DNA of 64,000 nt from Pseudomonas jinjuensis (GCF_900103845.1 NZ_FNIJ01000003.1:248001-312000); one strand, 5' to 3'. Positions 18,609 to 27,804 are shown, numbered from the stretch's first letter. Made by a program: numbers and translations. The notes: generated by a model not told the origin, from the sequence alone.

Positions 18609-19408
18609 TGAGCGATACCCTGATCCGCCTGGAAGGCGTCTGCGTGCGCCGTTCCGGCCAGACCACCCTGCACAACATCGACCTGAGCATCGCCCGCGGC
18701 CAGATCGTCACCCTGATCGGCCCCAACGGAGCCGGCAAGACCACCCTGGTGCGCAGCGTGCTCGGCCTGCTCAAGCCGGATAGCGGCAGCGTCTGGCGCA
18801 AGCCGAAGCTGAGCATCGGCTACATGCCGCAGAAGCTCCACGTCGACCCGACCCTGCCGCTCAGCGTGCTGCGTTTCCTGCGCCTGGTGCCCGGCGTCGG
18901 CCGCAAGGAGGCGCTGGCGGCGCTCGGCGAGGTCGGCGCCACTCATGTGCTGGAAAGCCCGCTGCAAGGCATCTCCGGCGGCGAACTACAGCGCGTGCTG
19001 CTGGCCCGCGCGCTGCTGCGCGAGCCGGAGCTGCTGGTGCTCGACGAACCGGTGCAGGGCGTCGACGTCAGCGGCCAGGCCGAACTGTACCGGCTGATCA
19101 CCCGCCTGCGCGACCGCCACGGCTGCGGCGTGCTGATGGTTTCCCACGACCTGCACCTGGTGATGAGCGCCACCGACCAGGTGGTCTGCCTGAACCGCCA
19201 CATCTGCTGCCACGGCCATCCCGAACAGGTCAGCGGCGACCCCGCCTTCCTCGAACTGTTCGGCCAGGACGCGCGCAGCCTGGCGATCTACCACCACCAC
19301 CACGACCACGCCCACGATCTGCATGGCGAGGTCGTGCAGAGCTCCTTCCCTCCCGGCACCCGCTTCACTCCGGTCCACCAGCACGGCCCCGACTGCAACC
19401 ATGGCTGA
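18608..19408 (+). CDS. znuC: Zinc ABC transporter ATP-binding protein ZnuC
   Basis: 266 residues. Walker A is G-P-N-G-A-G-K-T (38-45), the signature I-S-G-G-E-L-Q-R, Walker B L-L-V-L-D-E-P and the H-loop V-S-H-D. The tail is His-rich (Y-H-H-H-H-D-H-A-H and H-Q-H-G-P-D-C-N-H), often seen in ZnuC and possibly zinc-sensing. It powers zinc import with ZnuA and ZnuB. The start overlaps zur by one base and the end overlaps znuB by 8 bp. Confidence 0.95.
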   Translation: MSDTLIRLEGVCVRRSGQTTLHNIDLSIARGQIVTLIGPNGAGKTTLVRSVLGLLKPDSGSVWRKPKLSIGYMPQKLHVDPTLPLSVLRFLRLVPGVGRKEALAALGEVGATHVLESPLQGISGGELQRVLLARALLREPELLVLDEPVQGVDVSGQAELYRLITRLRDRHGCGVLMVSHDLHLVMSATDQVVCLNRHICCHGHPEQVSGDPAFLELFGQDARSLAIYHHHHDHAHDLHGEVVQSSFPPGTRFTPVHQHGPDCNHG

Positions 19409-20189
19409 TTTCCTGCTCAACGCTCTGCTCGCCGGCCTCGCGCTGGCGGTGGTCGCCGGCCCGCTCGGCTCCTTCGTGGTCTGGCGGCGCATGGCCTATT
19501 TCGGCGATACGCTGTCCCACGCCGCCCTGCTCGGCGTGGCTCTCGGCTTCCTGCTCGACGTCAGCCCGACCCTGGCGGTGACCGTCGGCTGCGTGCTGCT
19601 CGCCGTCCTGCTGGTGACCCTGCAGGAGCGCCAGCCGCTGGCCGCCGACACCCTGCTCGGCATCCTCGCCCACAGCACGCTGTCGCTGGGCCTGGTGGCG
19701 CTGAGCTTCATGAAGGAAGTGCGGGTCGACCTGATGGCCTACCTGTTCGGCGACCTGCTCGCGGTGAGCGGCACCGACCTGCTGTGGATAGTCGCCGGCA
19801 GCGCGCTGGTGCTGGCGCTGCTGTGCTGGCTGTGGCGGCCACTGCTGGCGATCACCGTGCACGAGGAACTGGCGCGGGTGGAGGGCCTGCCGGTGACGGC
19901 GATCCGCCTGGCGCTGATGCTGCTGATCGCCATCGTCATCGCCGTGGCGATGAAGATCGTCGGCGTGCTGCTGATCACCTCGCTGCTGATCATCCCCGCC
20001 GCCGCCGCCCAGCGGCATGCGCGCAGCCCGGAGCAGATGGCCCTCGGCGCCAGTCTCATCGGCCTGCTGGCGGTATGTGCCGGGCTGGCGCTATCGTGGT
20101 TCAAGGACACCCCGGCGGGACCGTCCATCGTGGTCAGCGCCGCCGGCCTGTTCCTCGCGAGTTTTGTCCTGCCGCGCCGCGCGGTGTAG
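19401..20189 (+). CDS. znuB: Zinc ABC transporter permease ZnuB
   Basis: 262 residues, almost entirely hydrophobic, with about eight membrane segments; ABC-3 family permease. Recognisable family features are the [19 protein letters not shown] start and the late I-I-P-A-A-A-A-Q-R cytoplasmic loop. It forms the inner-membrane channel for zinc delivered by ZnuA. It starts inside the last codons of znuC (8-bp overlap) and completes the zur-znuC-znuB operon. Confidence 0.94.
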   Translation: MADFLLNALLAGLALAVVAGPLGSFVVWRRMAYFGDTLSHAALLGVALGFLLDVSPTLAVTVGCVLLAVLLVTLQERQPLAADTLLGILAHSTLSLGLVALSFMKEVRVDLMAYLFGDLLAVSGTDLLWIVAGSALVLALLCWLWRPLLAITVHEELARVEGLPVTAIRLALMLLIAIVIAVAMKIVGVLLITSLLIIPAAAAQRHARSPEQMALGASLIGLLAVCAGLALSWFKDTPAGPSIVVSAAGLFLASFVLPRRAV

Positions 20190-20226
20190 AATCTGGCGAT
20201 TTTTTGATCAGACGAGAACCCAAGGC

Positions 20227-20616
20227 ATGAAGTCGTTCATTCGCATGCTGTCGCCGATGGCCATTGCCCTGCTCCTCGGCGCCTGCCAGAGCTTCCCTGG
20301 CAGCCAGCCGGCCTCCAGCTTCGAAAGCGAACTGGCCGCCGGCCGCCTGGAATCCGCCCAGCTGGCGCTGAGCAAGGAACCCTCGACGCCGGAACAGCTG
20401 GCCGAGCGCCGCCAGCGCCTCGCCGACGCCTACCTGCAGCGCAGCCGCGAAGCCCTGCAACAGGGCGACGTCAACGGCGCCAGCAACGCCCTCGCCCGCG
20501 CCCGCTCGCTGATGCCCAGGGCGCCGGGCGTGGCCGCCGACGTCAGCGGCCTGCAGCAGACCACCCAGCCCGCTCCGACCCCGCCCGCCAAAGAGCGCTG
20601 CGAACCGCTCGAATGA
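20227..20616 (+). CDS. Small lipoprotein after znuB
   Basis: 129 residues with a lipoprotein signal: M-K-S-F-I-R-M-L-S-P-M-A-I-A-L-L-L-G-A-C with Cys20 as lipidation site and Gln next, so outer-membrane sorting is expected. The mature part is helical and Ala/Arg/Leu rich, with alternating helices that resemble a short TPR-like pair, and ends in a Pro-rich tail. It matches the position of PAO1 PA5502, a hypothetical protein. Function unknown. It begins 37 bp after znuB, so it may be the last gene of the zinc operon. Confidence 0.8.
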   Translation: MKSFIRMLSPMAIALLLGACQSFPGSQPASSFESELAAGRLESAQLALSKEPSTPEQLAERRQRLADAYLQRSREALQQGDVNGASNALARARSLMPRAPGVAADVSGLQQTTQPAPTPPAKERCEPLE

Positions 20617-20813
20617 TCTACCCCGGCCGGACGGAACATTTCCGCCCGGCCAGCCCCGCCTCTTATTCCTTCCTGTTCGGCGCTTATCTGAACAAAGATT
20701 AATCAGCCATAAGAAACCGATGTAAAATGCGCGGTTTTGGCTGACCGCCTACGCTCGTTGCCAGGAGTTTCCTGGCAACTGGTCGCTGTTTCCGCACCCA
20801 CAAGGTTCGCTAC

Positions 20814-21824
20814 GTGATCGAATTCCACGACGTCCACAAGACCTATCGCGTCGCCGGCCGCGATATTCCGGCCCTGCAGCCGACTCGCCTGAGCATCGAG
20901 AATGGCCAGGTGTTCGGCCTGATCGGCCATTCCGGCGCCGGCAAGAGCACCCTGCTGCGCCTGATCAACCGCCTCGAAGAGCCCAGCGGCGGGCGCATCG
21001 TCATCGACGGCGAAGACATCACCGCCCTCGACGCCGACGGCCTGCGCCGCTTCCGCCAGCGCGTCGGAATGATCTTCCAGCACTTCAACCTGCTGGCCTC
21101 GAAGACCGTCGCCGACAACATCGCCATGCCGCTGCGCCTGGCCGGCGACCACAGCGCCAGCGAGATCGATGCCCGCGTCGCCGAGCTGCTCGACCGCGTC
21201 GGCCTCGTCGAGCACGCGCGCAAGTACCCGGCGCAGCTTTCCGGCGGGCAGAAGCAGCGCGTCGGCATCGCCCGCGCGCTGGCCTGCCGGCCGAAGATCC
21301 TGCTCTGCGACGAGGCCACCAGCGCCCTCGACCCGCAGACCACCGCCTCTGTGTTGCAGTTGCTGGCGGAGATCAACAAGGAACTGCAGCTGACCATCGT
21401 CCTGATCACCCACGAGATGGACGTGATCCGCCGCGTCTGCGACCGCGTCGCGGTGATGGACGCCGGCGCCATCGTCGAACAGGGCACGGTGGCCGACGTC
21501 TTCCTGCATCCGCAGCACCCCACCACCAAGCGCTTCGTGCTGGAAGACGAGCACGTCGACGAGAGCGAGCAGCGCGACGACTTCGCCCACGTCCCCGGCC
21601 GCATCCTGCGCCTGACCTTCCGCGGCGAATCCACCTACTCGCCGCTGCTCGGCACCGTGGCGCGCGCCACCGGCGTCGACTACAGCATCCTTGCCGGGCG
21701 CATCGACCGCATCAAGGACCAGCCCTACGGCCAGTTGACCCTGGCGCTGGTCGGCGGCGACCTGGAAGCGGCGATGGCACAACTGAATGCCGCCGACGTG
21801 CATGTGGAGGTTCTGCGCGGATGA
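20814..21824 (+). CDS. metN: D/L-methionine ABC transporter ATP-binding protein MetN
   Basis: 336 residues with a GTG start at 20814. Walker A is G-H-S-G-A-G-K-S-T near residue 39, the signature L-S-G-G-Q-K-Q-R, Walker [15 protein letters not shown]-terminal NIL domain (about 260-336) binds methionine and gives trans-inhibition in characterised MetN proteins. The end overlaps metI (ATGA). The 20617-20813 leader is unique sequence; I saw no riboswitch-like element in it. Confidence 0.94.
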   Translation: MIEFHDVHKTYRVAGRDIPALQPTRLSIENGQVFGLIGHSGAGKSTLLRLINRLEEPSGGRIVIDGEDITALDADGLRRFRQRVGMIFQHFNLLASKTVADNIAMPLRLAGDHSASEIDARVAELLDRVGLVEHARKYPAQLSGGQKQRVGIARALACRPKILLCDEATSALDPQTTASVLQLLAEINKELQLTIVLITHEMDVIRRVCDRVAVMDAGAIVEQGTVADVFLHPQHPTTKRFVLEDEHVDESEQRDDFAHVPGRILRLTFRGESTYSPLLGTVARATGVDYSILAGRIDRIKDQPYGQLTLALVGGDLEAAMAQLNAADVHVEVLRG

Positions 21825-22501
21825 ACGCTTTCTTTGAAAACATGGGCTTCGTGAACATCGACTGGTCGGAAATCCTCCAGGCCAGCATCGACACCTTCTG
21901 GATGCTCGGCGGCTCGCTGCTGTTCACCGTCATCCTCGGCCTGCCGCTGGGCGTGCTGCTGTTCCTCACCGGCCCCCGGCAGATGTTCGAGAACCGCGCG
22001 CTGTACGCCCTGCTCTCGTTCGTGGTCAACGTGCTGCGTTCGCTGCCGTTCATCATCCTGCTGATCGTGATGATCCCCCTCACCGTGCTGCTCACCGGCA
22101 CCTCGCTGGGCGTGGCCGGCGCCATCCCGCCGCTGGTGGTGGGCGCCACGCCGTTCTTCGCGCGGCTGGTGGAAACCGCCCTGCGCGAGGTGGACAAGGG
22201 CATCATCGAGGCGACCCAGGCGATGGGCGCCAGTACCCGCCAGATCATCTGGAACGCCCTGCTGCCGGAAGCCCGCCCGGGCATCATCGCCGCCGTCACG
22301 GTCACCGCCATCACCCTGGTGTCCTACACCGCGATGGCCGGCGTGGTCGGCGCCGGCGGCCTCGGCGACCTGGCCATCCGCTTCGGCTACCAGCGCTTCC
22401 AGACCGACGTGATGGTGGTCACGGTGGTCATGCTGCTGGTCCTCGTGCAGATCCTGCAGACCGTCGGCGACAAGCTGGTGGTCCATTTTTCGCGCAAATA
22501 A
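21821..22501 (+). CDS. metI: D/L-methionine ABC transporter permease MetI
   Basis: 226 residues with about five membrane helices. The BPD-transporter (EAA) loop is visible as [15 protein letters not shown] near residue 130, the contact site for MetN. It forms the methionine channel. The ATG overlaps the metN stop by 4 bp. Confidence 0.94.
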   Translation: MNAFFENMGFVNIDWSEILQASIDTFWMLGGSLLFTVILGLPLGVLLFLTGPRQMFENRALYALLSFVVNVLRSLPFIILLIVMIPLTVLLTGTSLGVAGAIPPLVVGATPFFARLVETALREVDKGIIEATQAMGASTRQIIWNALLPEARPGIIAAVTVTAITLVSYTAMAGVVGAGGLGDLAIRFGYQRFQTDVMVVTVVMLLVLVQILQTVGDKLVVHFSRK

Positions 22502-22557
22502 AGAGTGCGGTGCCGGCCACCCGCCGGCCCCAGGAAAATCCCAAAAGGAGCTTATCG

Positions 22558-23340
22558 ATGAAAAAACTGCTTGCCGCCTTCGCCGCCGCCGCGGCGCTCT
22601 CCGCTCCGCTGGCCCACGCCACGGACAGCCTGACCGTTGCCGCCACCCCGGTGCCGCACGCGGAAATCCTCAACTTCGTCAAACCGATGCTGGCGAAGGA
22701 AGGCGTGGAGCTGAAGGTCAAGGAATTCACCGACTACGTGCAGCCGAACACCCAGGTCGCCGAGAAGCGCCTGGACGCCAACTTCTTCCAGCACCAGCCG
22801 TACCTGGATGAATTCAACAAGACCAAGGGCACCGACCTGGTCGCCGTCACCGGCGTGCACATCGAGCCGCTGGGCGCCTACTCCAGCAAGATCAAGAAGC
22901 TCGACGACCTGCCCGCCGGCGCCACCGTGGTCATCCCCAACGACGCCACCAACGGCGGCCGCGCCCTGCTGCTGCTGGCCAAGGCCGGCGTGATCAAGCT
23001 CAAGGACGACAAGAGCATCACCGCCACGCCGAAGGACATCGTCGAGAACCCGAAGAACATCAAGGTGCGTGAACTGGAAGCGGCCACCCTGCCGCGCGTG
23101 CTGACCCAGGTCGACCTCGCCCTGATCAACACCAACTACGCCCTGGAAGCCAAGCTGAACCCGACCAAGGACGCCCTGGTCATCGAAGGTTCCGACTCGC
23201 CCTACGTGAACATCCTGGTCGCCCGCCCGGACAACAAGGACAGCGCCGCCATGCAGAAACTGGCCGCCGCGCTGCACAGCGCCGAGGTGAAGCAGTTCAT
23301 CCTGGACAAGTACAAGGGCGCGGTGGTGCCGGCGTTCTGA
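22558..23340 (+). CDS. metQ: Methionine-binding protein MetQ (NlpA family)
   Basis: 260 residues from ATG 22558, which follows a strong AAAAGGAG ribosome site. The signal peptide M-K-K-L-L-A-A-F...L-A-H-A has no lipobox Cys, so the protein is probably free in the periplasm rather than lipidated as in E. coli. The NlpA-family body includes V-A-A-T-P-V-P-H-A-E-I-L, D-Y-V-Q-P-N, F-F-Q-H-Q-P-Y-L and N-D-A-T-N-G-G-R-A-L. It delivers methionine to MetNI. It is the last gene of metNIQ and is followed by a strong terminator. Confidence 0.94.
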   Translation: MKKLLAAFAAAAALSAPLAHATDSLTVAATPVPHAEILNFVKPMLAKEGVELKVKEFTDYVQPNTQVAEKRLDANFFQHQPYLDEFNKTKGTDLVAVTGVHIEPLGAYSSKIKKLDDLPAGATVVIPNDATNGGRALLLLAKAGVIKLKDDKSITATPKDIVENPKNIKVRELEAATLPRVLTQVDLALINTNYALEAKLNPTKDALVIEGSDSPYVNILVARPDNKDSAAMQKLAAALHSAEVKQFILDKYKGAVVPAF

Positions 23341-23358
23341 TCGCCGCCCTGCCTCAAA

Positions 23359-23393
23359 GAAGAAGCCCGGTCCTGTGACCGGGCTTCTTCTTT
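23359..23393 (+). terminator. metNIQ terminator
   Basis: Perfect 14-bp stem GAAGAAGCCCGGTC / GACCGGGCTTCTTC (23359-23372 and 23377-23390), CTGT loop and a T-rich end. It lies between metQ and the convergent Slam-like gene. Confidence 0.9.
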
Positions 23394-23420
23394 CGCGGGT
23401 GCGGAAATGCTGGAGCGCCC

Positions 23421-24884
23421 TCAAAATGCACGCGTCGCGCTCAAATACACTCTTTTTTGATCGAAGCTGTAATAATTTATATTGCTATCCATACTTCTAT
23501 AGGCAAAGTTTACTTTTGGCAGTATCCCCCAAAAATAAAAACCACGATGCCACAGGGAAATCAGGCAGTTATCCTCTACATCCTTCCTTCTAATGGCGAA
23601 TATATCGTTCCTGCCGGCATATTTTCGTTCTGACACCCCTGCCATCAGCGATGCCGAGAATCCATATGGCAATTCCGCTTCGAAGCCCGCCCGCAATCCA
23701 AGCATGTCATTGGTGTCCGAGTCCGAACGGGTATCCTGCTGACCAAGATCAGCCCCCGCATAGATCGCAAGACGGCTGCTGAATGCGTAGCCCAGCGAGA
23801 CGGAGAGTAACAGGTCATGACCTTCAAGATAGCTGTATCGGGAGCTGTCGTAGTGCATCCGCTGATACTCCACAGCGCTGCCAACCTGCCAGTTCGATGA
23901 AAGTAGACGGCTATACTCCGTGCGCAATCCACCTCCGGAAGAGTATGGTTCCGTGCCGTACCAGCGCTTTTCATAAAAGGGAAGTAGAGACAGACGCTGC
24001 CCGGCATCCGAATACGAATACCCCAGGTAACTCCTGAGCATCACATCATCGTACTTGTGATTGTCCCAGTAACTTCTCCCTGTCACCTGCTCCTGAAACC
24101 TCAAGCTGTGATGATCGGCCAGGGGGAAATCTCTCTGGATTGATCCAGAATAATAGGCACCGTGCCCGCTTTGCGGATATGAATCTGCATTTCTCGCGAA
24201 CATTCGACCGCCGATATCGATGTATTTCCCTCTCGATGCATTGTTGATGTTATCGTCAGCCAGATAGCTGAGATCGATCGAACCGGACCAGCCAACAGCA
24301 CGATCCATTGCATCGAGATAGTTCTTCAGGTTATCCAGAACCGCATCAGGCAAACCATCGGACCTGGCTTTTTCGAATTGGACTCGCGCGGCGTCATATT
24401 GACGGTTCTCAAATAACATCCTCGCCAGATCCAAACGAATCCGCGTTAACTCAGGATGAGCGGCGAGCAACTCCCGATATAACCCGATAGCCCTGTCGTA
24501 TTCACGATCGTGCCGGGCCAATGCGCCTTGGGCATATGCCAACAGTACAGGATCATGTTCAGGGGACGCTTCGTATACAGGAATCAAGCCACGAACGATA
24601 TCCCATCGCTCATCATCGACCGCCTGATTGAGGAAGCGCGCGGCCAGCGGCGGATTCTTCTTCAGTTCTTCATTGGTGACAATCTGAGCCCCGCGGGCCG
24701 TATCATCCCTGTCCTGATGGTCGGCTGGCCGTATATCAACGACGGCGGGAACCGGAAGGTTCTCTGGTGGCGCCCCAACAGCAATAATCGGAAGCAGGCA
24801 GATCAGACCAGCAGTAAAACACGTGACTTTCATGAGGAAGCGTAGTTTTCCGACCATGGAAAAACAAAAAGGGGAAAGATGCAT
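23421..24884 (-). CDS. Slam-type outer-membrane protein (TPR + DUF560 barrel; type XI secretion)
   Basis: 487 residues from ATG 24884. Slam proteins move specific lipoproteins or haemophores to the cell surface across the outer membrane. A signal peptide (hydrophobic F-T-A-G-L-I-C-L-L-P-I-I-A-V-G-A) is followed by a linker and a TPR-like helical region (about 85-190, with A-I-G-L-Y-R-E-L-L-A-A-H-P-E-L and Y-D-A-A-R-V-Q-F-E-K-A). A ~290-residue beta-barrel of alternating aromatic strands follows, ending in Phe as outer-membrane proteins do. This is the Slam/DUF560 architecture. The cargo-like lipoprotein gene lies just upstream on the same strand. The start is uncertain: 24884 has a GGGAGGGG site but lies inside a terminator stem; ATGs at 24857 and 24833 are alternatives. 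Base composition is lower in GC than the neighbours. Confidence 0.8.
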   Translation of the reverse strand: MHLSPFCFSMVGKLRFLMKVTCFTAGLICLLPIIAVGAPPENLPVPAVVDIRPADHQDRDDTARGAQIVTNEELKKNPPLAARFLNQAVDDERWDIVRGLIPVYEASPEHDPVLLAYAQGALARHDREYDRAIGLYRELLAAHPELTRIRLDLARMLFENRQYDAARVQFEKARSDGLPDAVLDNLKNYLDAMDRAVGWSGSIDLSYLADDNINNASRGKYIDIGGRMFARNADSYPQSGHGAYYSGSIQRDFPLADHHSLRFQEQVTGRSYWDNHKYDDVMLRSYLGYSYSDAGQRLSLLPFYEKRWYGTEPYSSGGGLRTEYSRLLSSNWQVGSAVEYQRMHYDSSRYSYLEGHDLLLSVSLGYAFSSRLAIYAGADLGQQDTRSDSDTNDMLGLRAGFEAELPYGFSASLMAGVSERKYAGRNDIFAIRRKDVEDNCLISLWHRGFYFWGILPKVNFAYRSMDSNINYYSFDQKRVYLSATRAF

Positions 24885-24893
24885 TCTTTCCCC
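24861..24893 (-). terminator. Terminator/attenuator between cargo gene and Slam-like gene
   Basis: On the - strand GGGGAAAG (24893-24886), a 7-base loop, CTTTCCCC (24878-24871), then TTTTTGTTTTT. It is a textbook rho-independent terminator 25 bp after the cargo stop. It overlaps the best start codon and ribosome site of the Slam-like gene, so it should let more cargo than translocator be made. Confidence 0.8.
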
Positions 24894-24917
24894 TCCCGTA
24901 ACATATCGCACCGCTAC

Positions 24918-25649
24918 TTATTGCTTGACGGCACCGAACGCCATGTTCTGCTTGGCATCAGCAGCGAAAGTTGCCATGCCAGCCAACTCGGCAGCATCGG
25001 CACCATAGAAATGGCCAGCGAAGGTTCCTTTGGCGGTACCGCTGGTGGCGCTGCCACTGAAACCGCCGCCATTGATATTGCCCTTCATCGAAACACTGGA
25101 AAAACCGGCGCGCTCCTCGGTTACGCCATTGATGGTCTTCGCGGCGAAATCCACATTGAAGCTGACAGGAGTACTGCCACTAGATGCCGAAACACCATCG
25201 GTAGTATTGGCCCTCACCGCTCTCCCGGCATAGGTTGCAGTACCTGAACTGGGTACCTGGTTCGCCTGTGTCGGGTTATCACCCGTGTAGAAGTATTCAG
25301 TAGTGGTGTGCGCCTTCGAATACCACGCGCCATAACGGGCATAACCGTTGGAGCCGTTGCTACCGTAGGTCAAGGTTCCATCGTTACCGGCTGACATGGA
25401 GGTGCCCGTTACATTCACCAGAGTGTAAGTTGCGCCTGTGGGCGTCACGTAGGTTTGTCCGGAAGCGGTACCTGCTGTTGCATTGCTGGCAGGAACAACA
25501 ACCCCGCCGGAATTATCACCCGACTCATCGCCAGAGGGCTTATCGGACTGCGCACGGAAATGATTTCCGCCTCCGCCAGAGGAACAACCCATTGCCAAGC
25601 AAATTGCAAGCCCTACTGCCGTCAATCTTCCAATATCCATAAATCCCAT
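24918..25649 (-). CDS. Slam-dependent surface lipoprotein (TbpB-like barrel), putative cargo
   Basis: 243 residues. The lipobox L-A-M-G-C puts the lipid on Cys22, followed by S-S-G-G-G-G and a charged/Gly-rich tether (about 23-55). The middle (about 60-170) is Ser/Thr/Gly/Tyr rich and beta-type. The C-terminal third has the small lipoprotein-barrel signature seen in TbpB, factor-H-binding and haemophilin-like proteins: N-I-N-G-G-G-F-S-G-S-A, then G-T-F-A-G-H-F-Y-G-A-D-A-A-E-L-A-G (208 on). Size equals one handle-plus-barrel module. It is encoded directly upstream of the Slam-like gene, so it is the obvious client. The ligand is unknown; haem or metal capture is typical of relatives. ATG 25640 is an alternative start. 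Confidence 0.75.
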   Translation of the reverse strand: MGFMDIGRLTAVGLAICLAMGCSSGGGGNHFRAQSDKPSGDESGDNSGGVVVPASNATAGTASGQTYVTPTGATYTLVNVTGTSMSAGNDGTLTYGSNGSNGYARYGAWYSKAHTTTEYFYTGDNPTQANQVPSSGTATYAGRAVRANTTDGVSASSGSTPVSFNVDFAAKTINGVTEERAGFSSVSMKGNINGGGFSGSATSGTAKGTFAGHFYGADAAELAGMATFAADAKQNMAFGAVKQ

Positions 25650-26418
25650 TACATCAATCCATCCATTGAGTGTTTATATTCATCGACACCCCATGAAATG
25701 GGTGCGAAGCAATATTCTCGTTAGCACTCAACGTCAGGCTCAACAGGCACGAAATAAATTAGTCGATTCGCGCCTGCCAAGTTGAAATTTCCTACACGAA
25801 AACAAGATATATATTCCAAGCACCCGAAGTACTTGAATGCATCGAACTGCCCAGAGAAAAATTTGAAGTATGGAATCATGAAGAAGTGATGGAAGCCGAA
25901 TCCAGGCAAATAAATTCCTCAGAAATCGGTCGCCACCAAAAAAGTCGGGATTGGAAAAGGGAAAGATTTATTCCTCAACTCTCGCTCGTCGTCCGTATCT
26001 CCCAACATCTCGAAACTGGGATGACCAGGCAACCAATGCCTGGGGCGAATGAAAGCAGGAATCTTCGGCAGGCCAACGCCAGCAGGTCGGGGGGATCTTC
26101 TTATTCGACTATGGAATTTTCATATCAAAATTTATTCCTTCCTGAGATAAGAGATCTCGATGATTATCCATTCCACACAGCACGGCGCACCGCGTAAGAC
26201 GCCTGTAACAGAGCATCTGTACAAAGTGGGGCTGAAACGAATTCACGGTTAAGGACCGCTTTCCGGAAACAGGCAGGGGGAGGCGGTCTTTTTTTTTGTT
26301 CCGATTCAGCCGTCCGTCGCCAGCCCCGGCGATGTCGTGACTTCCCCCGCGTCTCGCGCCTTCTGTCATTCAGCGACATCCGTTAATTTGTAAGCAGAAG
26401 TTGCTTGGGGGCCAGGGC
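25650..26418. other. Low-GC gap upstream of the surface-lipoprotein gene
   Basis: About 770 bp without a gene I can defend. It should contain the promoter of the surface-lipoprotein gene (next to 25650); no clear Fur-type operator is visible. A 62-codon - strand frame (25721-25909) and a 103-codon + strand frame (25886-26197) exist but show no family pattern or good ribosome site. The stretch ends with an orphan + strand terminator (26254-26298). Its A+T-rich composition, like the two genes beside it, suggests the 23.4-26.4 kb block was acquired together. Confidence 0.5.
26254..26298 (+). terminator. Orphan rho-independent terminator
   Basis: GACCGCTTT (26254-26262) pairs with GAGGCGGTC (26280-26288) using wobbles, followed by ten T. 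No coding gene lies upstream on this strand within 2.9 kb, so it may end a small RNA or a leaderless transcript from the 26.0-26.25 kb region. Confidence 0.75.
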
Positions 26419-27054
26419 ATGGAATCGTCTGCCGCAGTGGGTGATCTGGTGTATCCGCCGGCGCTGGGGGCGCCGGAACATCTCAGCGCGGAAGAGCTGC
26501 GCGCCTCGATGCAGGTCAGCATGGCCGAGCATGGCGGCGGGCCGGTGTGGCTGTTCGCCTATGGCTCGCTGATCTGGCGTCCGGAATTCCCGGTGGCCGA
26601 AACGCGCCGCGCGCGGGTGCATGGCTATCACCGCGGCCTCTACCTGTGGTCGCTGACCCATCGCGGCACGCCGGACATGCCCGGGCTGGTGCTCGGCCTG
26701 GATCGCGGCGGTTCCTGCTCCGGCTTCGCCTACCGGCTGCCGGAGGAAGACCTCGAAGCCAACCTGTTCGCCCTCTGGCAGCGCGAGATGCCCTACGCCT
26801 CCTACCGTCCGGAATGGCTGAGCTGCCGGCTGGACGACGGCAGCCGGGTGAAGGCGCTGGGCTTCGTGCTGGAACGGCACCTGCCGAGCTACGCCGGCTC
26901 GCTGCCGGATAGCATCCTGCAGTGTGTGCTGGCCACCGCCCACGGCCATTTCGGCAGTACCCGCGACTACGTGGAACAGACCGCCAGCGCGCTGCGCGCC
27001 TGTGCCATGCCGGATCTCAACCTGGAAGCCATCCTGGCGCGCTGCTGCCGCTGA
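26419..27054 (+). CDS. chaC: ChaC-type gamma-glutamylcyclotransferase
   Basis: 211 residues from ATG 26419. The fold marker W-L-F-A-Y-G-S-L-I-W-R-P near residue 43 is the substrate-binding Y-G-S-L loop; R-R-A-R-V-H-G-Y-H-R-G-L and G-F-A-Y-R-L-P-E-E-D (with the likely catalytic Glu) follow as in ChaC. Members split glutathione or gamma-glutamyl peptides to 5-oxoproline. Cytoplasmic. A 15-residue N-terminal extension precedes the usual start region. It is followed after 86 bp by the RBBP9-like hydrolase on the same strand. The symbol is by family; the substrate is not proven. Confidence 0.85.
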   Translation: MESSAAVGDLVYPPALGAPEHLSAEELRASMQVSMAEHGGGPVWLFAYGSLIWRPEFPVAETRRARVHGYHRGLYLWSLTHRGTPDMPGLVLGLDRGGSCSGFAYRLPEEDLEANLFALWQREMPYASYRPEWLSCRLDDGSRVKALGFVLERHLPSYAGSLPDSILQCVLATAHGHFGSTRDYVEQTASALRACAMPDLNLEAILARCCR

Positions 27055-27140
27055 AGGCATAAGCAAAGAATTTCTTATTCCTTAACCTGCAGATCAAGCG
27101 CACCTAGAATGCCCTCCATACCTTTTGGAGGGCCGCTTCC

Positions 27141-27722
27141 ATGCGCAACGAACGCATCCGCTACCTGATCGTGCCGGGCTGGCACGGTTCCGCCGACGAG
27201 CATTGGCAGAGCTACTGGCAGCGCGCCCTGCCGAACGCCGCGCGGGTCCGGCAGGCCGACTGGATCACGCCGCAGCGTGGCGACTGGGTGGCGGAGCTGG
27301 ACCGGGAAATCCGCCGCGAGCCCGGTCGGGTGGTGCTGATCGCCCACAGCCTCGGCTGCGTGACCGTGGCGCACTGGGTGGCCCAGGCCGACCGCCGCGC
27401 CCTCGCCCGGGTCGCCGGCGCGCTGCTGGTGGCGCCGGCGGATGTGGAACGGGAGACCTGCCACGCGGCGCTGCGCAATTTCGCTCCGATTCCCCTGGCC
27501 GCCCTGCCCTTCCCCGGCGTGCTGGTCGGCTCGGACAACGATGCCGCCTGCAGTCCGCAGCGTGCGCTGATCCTCGGCCGTGTCTGGGATGCGGAAACGG
27601 TGATCCTGCCGGGAGCCGGGCACATCAACGTGAAATCCGGGCACGGCGCCTGGGAGGCCGGCTACCGGCATCTGTTCCGCCTGCAGTACCTGATCGACCA
27701 GCAGGCCCTGCGGCGGGCGTAG
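27141..27722 (+). CDS. RBBP9/YdeN-family alpha/beta hydrolase
   Basis: 193 residues, the usual length for this small serine-hydrolase family. The N-terminal Y-L-I-V-P-G-W-H-G-S is typical. The catalytic triad is visible as Ser70 in A-H-S-L-G-C, Asp132 or 134 in G-S-D-N-D and His161 in G-A-G-H-I-N. Cytoplasmic, no signal peptide. Substrate unknown. Strong AGG-type ribosome site just before the ATG (TTTTGGAGGGCC). It is followed by REP-like palindromes. Confidence 0.85.
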   Translation: MRNERIRYLIVPGWHGSADEHWQSYWQRALPNAARVRQADWITPQRGDWVAELDREIRREPGRVVLIAHSLGCVTVAHWVAQADRRALARVAGALLVAPADVERETCHAALRNFAPIPLAALPFPGVLVGSDNDAACSPQRALILGRVWDAETVILPGAGHINVKSGHGAWEAGYRHLFRLQYLIDQQALRRA

Positions 27723-27747
27723 CGCTGGAGCGCGCCAGGCGCGCGAT

Positions 27748-27804
27748 TCGCGGGCATGGCCCGCTCCTACAGGTGGGCGGATAACGCGCCAGCGTTATCC
27801 GCCG
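27748..27804. repeat. REP-like unit plus perfect palindrome
   Basis: GCGGGCATGGCCCGCTCCTAC is followed by GGCGGATAACGC / GCGTTATCCGCC, a perfect 12-bp inverted repeat with a four-base centre. A related GGCGGATAACGC...GCGTTATTCGCC copy lies at 60370-60395. No T-tail. Confidence 0.75.

Noticed and set aside
23375-23593. 72-codon + strand frame after metQ
   Set aside because: It begins within or just after the metQ terminator and is antisense to the Slam-like gene.
25721-25909. 62-codon - strand frame upstream of the surface-lipoprotein gene
   Set aside because: Protein-like but with no known family, no ribosome site and very short; kept only as a note in the gap description.
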